From Lachnospiraceae bacterium (GTDB lineage: Bacteria; Bacillota; Clostridia; Lachnospirales; Lachnospiraceae): a stretch of DNA of 64,000 nt. Shown in pieces: positions 24,634 to 33,011 of this stretch. Positions within the stretch are counted from its first letter, which is position 1; every line of letters starts with the position of its first letter. A model generated the notes under the pieces. It was not told the origin of the DNA. It saw only the letters and a list, made by a program, of their open reading frames with translations, and did no database searches. A program made the translations under genes and the position numbers. The DNA is taken from NCBI GenBank assembly GCA_022845895.1, contig AP025573.1:3506501-3570500 (forward strand), in the 5' to 3' direction.

Positions 24634-25647
24634 TTATACCAATTTCTTCACACTTTCATTCACAATTAATTTTGTTCCAAGTTTATATTTTACCGTATGC
24701 TTCCTTTTGTTGCTCATCTTTTCCATGAGCATCTCTACGGCCATCTCACCCATCTCATCGCCGGACAGCTGAACCGTCGTAACCTTGGGATCCGTAAATG
24801 AACAGATCGGCCGGTTGTCGAACCCGACGATAGAGACTTCGTCCGGCACTTTTATCTCCCGCTTCTTCATGGCCTGCACCGCACGGCATGCAAGCAGATC
24901 GTTATCCGCGAGAAATGCCGTAGGCAGCTTCGCATGGACGTCCAGATAGCGGCCCACGTCCCGCTCCGTCTCCGATTCCATATAACCCACTTCCATAATC
25001 CGATCCACGTCGAACGTAAGCCCCCTGCGCCGCAGACAGTCCTCAAACGCCTGCATCCGCTCCTCAAAGCAGAGAATCGGCACCTTGCTCTTGATATAGC
25101 CGAACTCTCTGTGCCCCATCTGGTACAGATATTCAAACCCCTGGTATATCCCGAGGTAGTTATCCACCGTAACCGTGTCCACCGCCAGCGTCGGAAATGG
25201 ATTGTCTATGAAGACGCACGGGACATTGAGCTTGGAGAATATCTCCATGTCCTCCGGATACATCTCCACCGCGTAAACGATATAGCCGGCATACCGGAAG
25301 TTCTCCAGTGCCACATACCGCTCATTCAGCGGCATGCTCTTGTCCAGGTACATCATGGTCATCGTATAGCTGTTCCTCTCGATGGCCTTGTTGAGGCTCT
25401 CGGACAGATAGTTGAAAAATGGATATTCGTCTACGATCGCCCCGCCGCACTTATATATGACAAAGCCTATGTCCCCCCGTTTGACTCCCCCGTCCTTCAA
25501 AAGATACTCACAGTCCAGCTCTATAATCTTCTTCATGATCTCTTCTCTTTTTTCTTCACCGACCCCCGGCTTATTGTTAAGAACCAGGGATACGGTAGCC
25601 GGGGATACCCCCAGTTCCCGGGCAATATCCTTCGCTTTATACTTCAT
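24634..25647 (-). CDS. LacI-family transcriptional regulator
   Basis: Sugar-responsive repressor, about 337 aa. The N-terminal LacI helix-turn-helix (KDIARELGVSPATVSLVLN) is followed by the hinge helix and a periplasmic-binding-protein-like sensor (LPTAFLADNDLLA, SIVGFDNRPIC). Start chosen at ATG 25647 (MKYKAKD), with GGGAGG upstream; the frame is open further but the extra residues precede the normal HTH start. It follows the RpiR-family gene by 31 bp, so both regulators are probably one transcript. It lies between the two sugar operons and probably controls them. The inducer is unknown. Confidence 0.92.
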   Translation of the reverse strand: MKYKAKDIARELGVSPATVSLVLNNKPGVGEEKREEIMKKIIELDCEYLLKDGGVKRGDIGFVIYKCGGAIVDEYPFFNYLSESLNKAIERNSYTMTMMYLDKSMPLNERYVALENFRYAGYIVYAVEMYPEDMEIFSKLNVPCVFIDNPFPTLAVDTVTVDNYLGIYQGFEYLYQMGHREFGYIKSKVPILCFEERMQAFEDCLRRRGLTFDVDRIMEVGYMESETERDVGRYLDVHAKLPTAFLADNDLLACRAVQAMKKREIKVPDEVSIVGFDNRPICSFTDPKVTTVQLSGDEMGEMAVEMLMEKMSNKRKHTVKYKLGTKLIVNESVKKLV

Positions 25648-25678
25648 GTTGATTGTTCCTCCCAGATTTTCCTCGACC

Positions 25679-26572
25679 TTACACATTTTTATCCGGCAAT
25701 TTGTTCACCTTCAAATTCTCTGAAACCTCTTGTAATCTTGCAAACGAATTGGACTCCATCTTCTGCAGCACGCCCATGTACACCGCATCCAGCATAGCCT
25801 GCTCGGCTACCCTGCGGGCAATGATCTCTTTGTCCACCGTCGTATCCGTCGTCACATTGTACAGGACGATATCTGAATACTTCGTAAGCTCCGACTTTCC
25901 GGCCTTCGTGATACATATCGTAACGGCCCCCCGGCTCTTCGCGATGCGCATGGCCTCCACCACCTGCTTCGTCCTGCCGCTGTGGGAGATGGCAATCGCC
26001 ACGTCCCCCTCCTTCATGTTGCACGCGTTCACGATCTGCACATCCGCATCGCTGTCCGCATAGCAGTCGTAACCGATCCTTCGGAACCGCAGGCTCGCAT
26101 AGCTGCACGGAAACATGGCGTCGCCAATGGCAAAGAAGCATATCTTGTTAGCAGTCGATATCACCTCGCATGCATTTTCATATTCTTCTACCGCAGCTAC
26201 TTCAAGCGTCCTGCGCAGATTCAGTATGTTCAGCTCAAACACTCTTGCCACGATTTCTCCCATCCCCTGCCCGGTACTAAGGCGCACGGATTCCTCCTCG
26301 AGGGCAGGCATCTGAAGCTGCACTTCCAGCAGGCTCTTGAGCTGTGCGTAACCCGATACTCCAATCGTCTTGCAGAGCCTGACAATCGTGGCTTCCCCGC
26401 ACTCGCATCTTACCGCAAGCTTCTTAAGAGACATCCTGGTAACTTCCTTTGGCGATGCCAGGACAAACTCTGCCACTCTCTTTTCCGCCGCCGTCAGGCT
26501 GGGCAGAAGAAACCTTGTCGTCGCCAGAATATTACGTCCATTTTCAATCATACCCATTTGCTTTTCTCCCAT
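25679..26572 (-). CDS. RpiR-family transcriptional regulator (HTH + SIS)
   Basis: MurR/RpiR-type regulator, 297 aa. The N-terminal HTH_6 domain covers about residues 10-85 (CGEATIVRLCKTIGVSGYAQLK). The C-terminal SIS phosphosugar-binding domain covers about 130-260 (ICFFAIGDAMFP, AISHSGRTKQVVEAM, ITKAGKSELTKYSD). It senses a phosphosugar and regulates sugar genes. Divergent from the second split-transketolase operon and co-directional with LacI. Both regulators next to two duplicate transketolase operons suggests layered control by external sugar and internal sugar phosphate; that is inference. Confidence 0.92.
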   Translation of the reverse strand: MGEKQMGMIENGRNILATTRFLLPSLTAAEKRVAEFVLASPKEVTRMSLKKLAVRCECGEATIVRLCKTIGVSGYAQLKSLLEVQLQMPALEEESVRLSTGQGMGEIVARVFELNILNLRRTLEVAAVEEYENACEVISTANKICFFAIGDAMFPCSYASLRFRRIGYDCYADSDADVQIVNACNMKEGDVAIAISHSGRTKQVVEAMRIAKSRGAVTICITKAGKSELTKYSDIVLYNVTTDTTVDKEIIARRVAEQAMLDAVYMGVLQKMESNSFARLQEVSENLKVNKLPDKNV

Positions 26573-26668
26573 TCTGTCATCTTAGTCTTATTATCCCATA
26601 GTTTTACTCCGCTTTCAACACGTTATTTTTGGAGTTGTTAATCTGTATTATCGCCATATTTTATCCAT

Positions 26669-26674
26669 ATTATA
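26669..26674 (-). promoter_or_regulatory. -10 element of the RpiR/LacI operon
   Basis: Minus-strand TATAAT about 97 bp before the RpiR ATG; TTGTTT lies 15 bp upstream as a weak -35. The word TTTATCCA occurs twice nearby (26660-26667 and 26678-26685). Confidence 0.4.
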
Positions 26675-26721
26675 CATTTTTATCCAATAAAACAATGTAA
26701 TATGTTGTGCATTATTTAGTA

Positions 26722-26750
26722 TTTACAATCCATTTATTGTATTCTATAAT
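26722..26750 (+). promoter_or_regulatory. Sigma-70-type promoter of the second transketolase operon
   Basis: TTTACA (26722-26727), 17-bp spacer, perfect TATAAT (26745-26750). ATTTAGT (26714-26720) lies just upstream and ACTAAATT (26761-26768) at the expected transcription start, an inverted pair that would let a repressor bracket the promoter. AAAGGA precedes the ATG at 26802. Confidence 0.85.
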
Positions 26751-26801
26751 TGGAGCATAAACTAAATTTTACAAAATAATTTTTAGAAAGGACTAACATT
26801 T

Positions 26802-27737
26802 ATGAAAAAATCATTTCGCTCGACGCTTATCGACACCGTCATGAAAAGTGCCAAAGACTATGATAACCTGGTCGTCCTGAATGCCGATTCTGCCCGGGCA
26901 CTGAAGCTGACCGAGTTCACCAAAGCCTGGCCTGACCGTATGTTCGGTGTCGGCATCAGCGAGGCCGACATGATCGGTACGGCTGCCGGGCTGGCAGCAG
27001 CCGGCCTTCTTCCTGTAATCGTAGGCTTTTCCATGTTCGTATCCGAAAAGCCATTTGAGCAGATACGCCAGGCAATCGCATATCCTAATCTGAACGTAAA
27101 GATTATCGCTACCCACAGCGGGCTCTGCGTAGGGCAGGACGGGGCAACCCACCAGGCGCTGGAGGACATCGCCGTCATGCGCGCCCTGCCCAACTTCAAG
27201 GTATATGCGGCCGCTGACGTGACTGAGACTAAGGCCGCCGTGGAAGCCATGTTAAAGCACGAAGGCCCTGCATATCTCAGGCTCGGGCGTGATCTGGCGG
27301 AAGACATATTCGACGAACATAAGCCCTTTTTCCCCGGTGGAGCGGATGTCCTGCGGGAAGGTTCCGATGTCACCATCGCAGCCTGCGGGCTTATGGTGGA
27401 GCAGGCCCTTCTCGCCGCCTCTGCCCTACGCTCCGGGGGAATCCACGCAACCGTCCTGAATACCTATTCCATCAAACCGCTGCCGGAAGATCTGCTCCTT
27501 GACAGGGCCAGGAAGACAAAAGCCTTTGTAACCGCCGAAGACCACTCGGTCACAGGAGGGCTCGGAGGCGCGGTAAGCGAGTATCTGTCACAGACCTGTC
27601 CCGTACCGGTTATCCGTGTCGGAGTGGAGGACCGCTTCGGAGAGTCAGGTACTCAGGATGAACTCTATCAGAAGTACGGCCTCACCGCGGACCATATCGT
27701 CGACGCTGCCAGACGGGCCATCAGTATGAAAGCATAG
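26802..27737 (+). CDS. Transketolase, C-terminal subunit, second copy
   Basis: C-terminal half of a split transketolase, 311 aa, with MFGVGISEADMIGTAAGLA carrying the conserved Glu and the C-terminal domain (ITAEDHSVTGGLGGAV-type stretch). Unusually, it precedes the N-terminal half gene; in the operon at 18690-20460 the N-half comes first. Its own composition is nearer the window average than that of the GC-rich first copy, so the two pairs have different histories. Divergent from RpiR with a strong promoter. Confidence 0.92.
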   Translation: MKKSFRSTLIDTVMKSAKDYDNLVVLNADSARALKLTEFTKAWPDRMFGVGISEADMIGTAAGLAAAGLLPVIVGFSMFVSEKPFEQIRQAIAYPNLNVKIIATHSGLCVGQDGATHQALEDIAVMRALPNFKVYAAADVTETKAAVEAMLKHEGPAYLRLGRDLAEDIFDEHKPFFPGGADVLREGSDVTIAACGLMVEQALLAASALRSGGIHATVLNTYSIKPLPEDLLLDRARKTKAFVTAEDHSVTGGLGGAVSEYLSQTCPVPVIRVGVEDRFGESGTQDELYQKYGLTADHIVDAARRAISMKA

Positions 27738-27744
27738 GAGGTTA

Positions 27745-28578
27745 ATGATGTCCAGAGATATAAAAGAACTGAAAGCACAGGCAAATATCATACGCAGAGA
27801 TATTCTGGAGATGGTTTACAATATCCGTTCCGGCCATCTCGGCGGCTCCTTCTCTATGGTAGAGATGCTGACCGCCCTCTACTTTGACGAGATGCGTTAT
27901 CATCCGGCGGCCCCGGAAGATTCGGAACGGGACCGCTTCGTCCTCTCCAAAGGCCACACTGCTCCGGCACTTTACGCCACTCTTGCCAATGCCGGCTTCT
28001 TCCCAAAGGAAAAGCTTCTCACTTCCTTCCGGAGAATCGACTGTATGCTGCAGGGGCACCCGGACATGAAGAAGACGCCGGGCGTGGAGATGACAAGCGG
28101 CTCTCTCGGCATCGGTCTTTCCGCCGCCAACGGCATGGCCCTGGCCAACCGCTACCAAGGGCACCAAGGCCGCGTATACTGCATGATAGGGGACGGTGAG
28201 CTGAACGAAGGCCAGATATGGGAGGCAGCGGCTACCGCCGCCCACTACTCTCTCGATAACCTCACCGCGCTCATCGACGTCAATGGTCTGCAGAATGACG
28301 CCGAGACGAAGAACGTGAAAAACATGCTCGACATCAAAGCAAAATGGGATGCCTTCGGCTGGCACACGCTTGAAATCGACGGGCATGATTTCCATGCTAT
28401 CTTCGAGGCGCTCGATGCCGCACGCAGCCATAAGGGACAGCCCACCGCCATCATCGCCCATACGGTCAAAGGCAAAGGAATCTCATTCATGGAGCATGTG
28501 GTCGCATTCCACGGGAAGACCCCGTCAAAAGAAGAATACCTAAACGGGATGAAAGAATTGAAAGAAGCCGCGCTGTGA
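27745..28578 (+). CDS. Transketolase, N-terminal subunit, second copy
   Basis: N-terminal TPP-binding half, 277 aa: SGHLGGSFS near residue 29, SKGHTAPALY near 68, GSLGIGLSAANG near 119 and the GDGELNEGQ motif at Gly149. It begins 7 bp after the C-half gene, with AGGAGG upstream of two adjacent ATG codons (27745 and 27748). Together with the preceding gene it would form an active transketolase using the products of the adjoining FGGY kinase. Confidence 0.92.
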   Translation: MMSRDIKELKAQANIIRRDILEMVYNIRSGHLGGSFSMVEMLTALYFDEMRYHPAAPEDSERDRFVLSKGHTAPALYATLANAGFFPKEKLLTSFRRIDCMLQGHPDMKKTPGVEMTSGSLGIGLSAANGMALANRYQGHQGRVYCMIGDGELNEGQIWEAAATAAHYSLDNLTALIDVNGLQNDAETKNVKNMLDIKAKWDAFGWHTLEIDGHDFHAIFEALDAARSHKGQPTAIIAHTVKGKGISFMEHVVAFHGKTPSKEEYLNGMKELKEAAL

Positions 28579-28592
28579 CAGGAGGAGATGAC

Positions 28593-30119
28593 ATGGACAG
28601 ACACTTATTTATCGGATGTGATATAGGCACATCAAGCACCAAGGCGGTAGCCGCCGATGTACACGGCACCATCCACGCACAGGCATCCGTATCCTACGGC
28701 CTCGTAAAGCCTTGCAGCAACTGGGCCGAGCAGCACCCTGACGTGTGGCTTAACGCCGCCGTGGAGGCAGTTGGCACCGTTACGGGCAGGCTTTCCCCTT
28801 CGGACACCATAGAAGCCGTCTGCATCAGCGCACTGTACGGAGGGACCGGCGCCATGTGCGATGAGAATATGATCCCTGTGCGCCCCTCCATCATCTGGAT
28901 GGACCGCCGCGCAGAGAACGAAAGCCGGGAACTACGGGCAGCGATTGGAGAAGAAGATATCTTCCGTACATCCGGCAATGGCATAGATTCCTACTTCGGA
29001 TATACAAAGCTGCTCTGGGTCAGGAAGCATGAGCCTTCTGTCTGGTCCAAAATCCGGCATATCATCCCGATACACAGTTATATCATATACAAAATGACCG
29101 GAGAACTGGCCGTCGACTATAGTTCCGCCGGGAATGTGGGAGGCATATACAACTATGAAAGACATACCTGGTCCCAAGATATGTGCTTCAGATTGGGAAT
29201 CCCTTTTGACTCCCTCCCTTCCAGATTCTGTAAGTCAGAGGAAATCATAGGGACTCTGAACAAGGAGTATCAGGATAAGCTTGGAATCAGCCGTCCCGTG
29301 CCGTTATGTGCCGGTACTGTAGACTGTATCGCCTCTATGCTCAGTGCGGGAATCACCAAGCCCGGCGACAATGCCGCCGTGCTCGGGACTTCCCTGAACT
29401 GGGGCTTTATACACCGTACGGCGCCCTGTAATCCTAATCTTATCTCCATGCCTTACTGCATAGAGCCGGACACTATGAGCTACACGTACGGCGGTGCATC
29501 CACTGCAGGCGCGCTTCCACGATGGTTTGCCCAGAATTTTCTTGGCCAGGACTCCGCTTCCTCATATGAGCTTCTGGAAAAAGAAGTCCGGGATGCCAAG
29601 GCAGGCCCCGGATCTGACGGCCTTATCGCGCTCCCCTACTTTATGGGGGAGCGGACGCCTATATGGGACGAGAACGCCACCGGGGTACTGTTCGGCCTCA
29701 CCCTCTCACATACGAGGGCACATATATACCGGGCTGTTTTGGAATCGGTAGCTTATGCGCTCAGGCACATCATGGAATGTATGGCAGGCTCTATGTCTGG
29801 AATCGACAAGATCGTGCTCGTCGGAGGCGGGGCACGCTCCGGCCTGTGGAAGGAGATATTTGCAGACGTCACCGGACTTCCCGTGTACACGCCTGTACAG
29901 GATGCAGAGGCCCCTCTCGGCGATGCCTTCCTCGCAGCCATAGGATCCGGACAGATAAGTGATTACAGCTTGATTAAGCGCTGGATTGCCATGGATGTGC
30001 CCATCCGCCCCAACCTCTCACATCACGAACAGTACAGCCGGTACTTCGCCCTCTACAAAGAGCTGTACTATGACTTGAAGGAGACCATGAAGAAACGCTC
30101 AGACATGCTCCGGGAGTAA
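28593..30119 (+). CDS. FGGY-family carbohydrate kinase (xylulokinase-like)
   Basis: Kinase of about 508 aa with the N-terminal phosphate motif DIGTSSTKAVAADVHG, the substrate-region SIIWMDRRAENES, LGTSLNWG and the adenosine motif VLVGGGARSGLWKEI with DAEAPLGDAFLA at the C-terminus. The pattern is nearest to xylulokinase and gluconate-kinase-like members; the product would feed transketolase encoded upstream. Start set at ATG 28593 with AGGAGG 7 nt before it. Third gene of the operon behind the 26722 promoter. The exact ketose substrate cannot be read from the sequence. Confidence 0.88.
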   Translation: MDRHLFIGCDIGTSSTKAVAADVHGTIHAQASVSYGLVKPCSNWAEQHPDVWLNAAVEAVGTVTGRLSPSDTIEAVCISALYGGTGAMCDENMIPVRPSIIWMDRRAENESRELRAAIGEEDIFRTSGNGIDSYFGYTKLLWVRKHEPSVWSKIRHIIPIHSYIIYKMTGELAVDYSSAGNVGGIYNYERHTWSQDMCFRLGIPFDSLPSRFCKSEEIIGTLNKEYQDKLGISRPVPLCAGTVDCIASMLSAGITKPGDNAAVLGTSLNWGFIHRTAPCNPNLISMPYCIEPDTMSYTYGGASTAGALPRWFAQNFLGQDSASSYELLEKEVRDAKAGPGSDGLIALPYFMGERTPIWDENATGVLFGLTLSHTRAHIYRAVLESVAYALRHIMECMAGSMSGIDKIVLVGGGARSGLWKEIFADVTGLPVYTPVQDAEAPLGDAFLAAIGSGQISDYSLIKRWIAMDVPIRPNLSHHEQYSRYFALYKELYYDLKETMKKRSDMLRE

Positions 30120-30174
30120 GCCGCTGTCACAAAATGGAACATACAAGAACCAGACAATGAAAAGGAGAAAGATT

Positions 30175-30861
30175 ATGAAAGTAGATTTCAGCAAAGTAGT
30201 GGAACTGAGCCACCGCATGATTCCAAGAGAAGAACCTTTTAACCTGCAGACCTGGGTATATGATGTAGACATCCTCGGAGAGCGGGGCGAACCTCACAGC
30301 CCCGGTACATGGTACGTGTCCGGTGATGTGAACTTCTCTACCCACTGCGGCACCCATGTGGAATTCCCGCTCCATCATGTAAAGGACGGACTGGATGCAT
30401 CCGCCTTTCCTCTTACAAGCCTGATAGGAGAAGCGGTCGTCCTGAACTTCACCGATAAGAAAGCCGGTGACTGCATGTCTCTTGAGGAATTCCAGGCATA
30501 TGGGGGCAAGATTCAGGAAGGAGATATGGTATTCCTCCACACGGGTCTTGACAAGAACTGGCGCACCGAAGAGTGGGAACCGTATCCTTACATAGCGTGT
30601 GATGCCATGGAATGGCTCATAACGGAAAAGAAGATCAAAGCCATCGGAACCGACGCAACCTCGCTGGAGAACTTCAACGTCCCGGACCAGCCGAACCACA
30701 ACCTTGCGTTCCGCCATAATCTTGCCATGGTCGAGTCTCTTACGAATCTCGACAAGATAGAGGGCGGACGCGCTCTCGTGTTCATGCTGCCGCTGAAGAT
30801 AGCCGGTATCGAGGCCTGCCCGTGCAGGATAATCGCTATCAATGACGGAGGCATCGTATAA
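30175..30861 (+). CDS. Cyclase family protein (kynurenine-formamidase-like hydrolase)
   Basis: Metal-dependent hydrolase of the cyclase/kynurenine formamidase family, about 228 aa. The metal motif usually written HxGTHxDxPxH is present as HCGTHVEFPLH near residue 54, with Glu in place of Asp. A further conserved stretch is GTDATSLENFN near residue 154, and GIEACPCRIIAI closes the protein. Start at ATG 30175 with AAGGAG 7 nt upstream. Last gene of the operon with transketolase and kinase; relatives in sugar clusters may open lactones or similar esters, but no substrate is claimed. Confidence 0.88.
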   Translation: MKVDFSKVVELSHRMIPREEPFNLQTWVYDVDILGERGEPHSPGTWYVSGDVNFSTHCGTHVEFPLHHVKDGLDASAFPLTSLIGEAVVLNFTDKKAGDCMSLEEFQAYGGKIQEGDMVFLHTGLDKNWRTEEWEPYPYIACDAMEWLITEKKIKAIGTDATSLENFNVPDQPNHNLAFRHNLAMVESLTNLDKIEGGRALVFMLPLKIAGIEACPCRIIAINDGGIV

Positions 30862-30887
30862 AGTCATAATACGCCCATCATCGGGCA

Positions 30888-30938
30888 GAGGGTACCGTTT
30901 CATCAACTTATATGATGGTTCTGCGATACCCTCTTCTT
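30888..30938 (+). terminator. Probable terminator of the second transketolase operon
   Basis: Stem AGAGGGTA/TACCCTCT with a long loop, followed by TCTTTTC, soon after the cyclase gene and before the convergent permease gene. A smaller hairpin (GCCC/GGGC) lies just before it. Confidence 0.5.
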
Positions 30939-30953
30939 TTCAGCCCCATAAGC

Positions 30954-32984
30954 TTAAATGGCTTTTGGGACGCTCATTGACGCAAGATGATTTACATTGG
31001 CATCTGCGCCCACTACCCATATGATATCTCCCACATCAATAATCATATTTGCATCTGGCATCTGCATGGATTCACCGTTTCGCTCTATTCCGATAATCAT
31101 ACATTGTTCTTTCGATTGGATGCCTGTGCTTTTTATAGGCTGGCCACAATATGGTTCCATGCCGTTTACTCTTATCTCTATGCATGTCAGCGGAGACTGC
31201 TTTTCCATCTCCCCAAACCCCATGAAGTTCTTGAGCGTATTTGTCGTGTATTTCAAGCCGATGTCATAGCTATCACAGAACCTTTTGACAGATTTTTCAA
31301 CCCCCATCGCAAAGACTCTGTCATCTTCATATATACATGCGTTGCCGGACGGCAGCATCAGCATTTCAGTTCCGTGCTCAATCTTTATGATAAAAATGCT
31401 CTTTGTTCTGCCCCAGGAAAGTTCTGCAAGGCTCTGCCCGGCATAACCGGCATCTTTTGGTACAACAAAAGATACAATTCTATAGTCATCTCCAGGCATA
31501 TCGACAAATGCAGGCATTTTTATATCTGTTGCTGCCATGCTTGCAAATAAAAACGAAGCTCTTTTGAGCTTGGAGTATCGTTTTCTCTGGTTGTAGTCCA
31601 GAACATATAGCACTATGCCTGCACACATCCATCCTGCAAAGAGGCAGATTGCAGTAGCCCCTATGTACACAGGCTGTCCGGGAACGAACAGAAGCACCAT
31701 AAGCACAGCCATGACGATACCGGCGAACCAGGCTGTTTTTACTCCGCCCGGAATCTTGTATGGCCGTCGAAGCTTTGGTTCTGCCCGCCTGAGCTTTATA
31801 AGGCAGAAAGCCGTTATCATCCAGCTGATAACATAACCGGCCGCTGAAAACGTAGTTAATGAACCAATCAGTCCGCTTCCAAGGAAGGGACCTATAACTG
31901 ACGCGGCAAGGCTGACCTTCAGGGCATGTATAGGGGTGCCATATTCAGGGTCCTGTCTGGCCAGCAGATTTGGTACGATACTAACACGTGACATTGCCAT
32001 AAGAATATGAGAGGAGGCCATCATAAAGCCATTCCACGTGGTGAGCAGACCACAGATCGCCCCTATCAATATTATCAGATACAAAAATGTGCCGGCAGGT
32101 CCCCCGTATATCTCTTTAAAAAGAAGCGCAGCCGAGGGGCTCCCAAATCTGATGAATTTTTTCCACGGATACGCACCGCCTAATGTCACCAGCAGCAGCG
32201 CGTAAAACAAGCAAGACAAAAACACCGTCAGGATAACCGTTTTTCCTACGGATTTTACATTACCTCCGGCATTTTCAATTCCCTGGGGAATCGTTTCAAA
32301 TCCGGCGAGAAAGAAGGGAACTGACGCAAGGATTGATAACGCTCCCCCGATGAATGAGTGGTGTGGATCAGAACCGACATTATCATATACCGGATACAAA
32401 TTTGACAAATCAAATTTTAACAGTGCACATATCATAGCCAGAATGCCTGCGCCTACCAGTGCAAAGCAGAGCACCCTCTGCAGCAATGCAGAAGTAGAGA
32501 CTCCCCGCCTGTTTATAAAATAAAGCAATATGGATATAGCCGTTCCTACAACAATATGACCTATATAGATATCAGCTCCGGCCAAAGTATAAAGAGGTTC
32601 TCCAGACTTAAGCTGCGGTATGAGTATGCTTAAAATGTCAACAACATATATGGCTTCCCAGGGGATAATCGTTATAAAAGCTCCAAATGCAGCCCATCCG
32701 GATATAAATGATATACGGTCGCCAAATGCCCGAAAGGCATACGCCATACCACCACCCGATACGGGCAGCATCGCACAAAGCTCACAATAACATAATGATA
32801 CGGGAATCATCATAATCAGTGCAAGCGTATAGCCGAATGCAGCAGGCAGGGGGCCTCCGCTGCCTGCCATCCAGCTATTGATGGAAACGGCCCATCCAAC
32901 ACCAACAATTGCACCAAAACCGATACAAAAAAAGTCAATGGAGGCAACTCCGGAAATCTTTTTTTTCATTTTTCTCCTCATCAA
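30954..32984 (-). CDS. APC-family amino-acid permease with C-terminal RCK_C (TrkA_C) domains
   Basis: 676-aa membrane transporter. Residues about 10-465 hold roughly 12 membrane segments of the amino acid/polyamine/organocation type (GFGAIVGVGWAVSINSW at the N-terminus, SGGGMAYAFRAFGDRISF). After the membrane part come two regulatory domains resembling the C-terminal ligand-binding part of TrkA (about 510-590 and 590-676; DDRVFAMGVEKSVKRFCD and VGDIIWVVGADANVNHL). The extra domains probably gate transport in response to a small ligand or nucleotide. Followed by peptidase and peptide-uptake genes on the same strand, so amino-acid use is the theme. Confidence 0.85.
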   Translation of the reverse strand: MMRRKMKKKISGVASIDFFCIGFGAIVGVGWAVSINSWMAGSGGPLPAAFGYTLALIMMIPVSLCYCELCAMLPVSGGGMAYAFRAFGDRISFISGWAAFGAFITIIPWEAIYVVDILSILIPQLKSGEPLYTLAGADIYIGHIVVGTAISILLYFINRRGVSTSALLQRVLCFALVGAGILAMICALLKFDLSNLYPVYDNVGSDPHHSFIGGALSILASVPFFLAGFETIPQGIENAGGNVKSVGKTVILTVFLSCLFYALLLVTLGGAYPWKKFIRFGSPSAALLFKEIYGGPAGTFLYLIILIGAICGLLTTWNGFMMASSHILMAMSRVSIVPNLLARQDPEYGTPIHALKVSLAASVIGPFLGSGLIGSLTTFSAAGYVISWMITAFCLIKLRRAEPKLRRPYKIPGGVKTAWFAGIVMAVLMVLLFVPGQPVYIGATAICLFAGWMCAGIVLYVLDYNQRKRYSKLKRASFLFASMAATDIKMPAFVDMPGDDYRIVSFVVPKDAGYAGQSLAELSWGRTKSIFIIKIEHGTEMLMLPSGNACIYEDDRVFAMGVEKSVKRFCDSYDIGLKYTTNTLKNFMGFGEMEKQSPLTCIEIRVNGMEPYCGQPIKSTGIQSKEQCMIIGIERNGESMQMPDANMIIDVGDIIWVVGADANVNHLASMSVPKAI

Positions 32985-33011
32985 TAAGTGTACAGCTGCC
33001 CTGTCCCTTTT

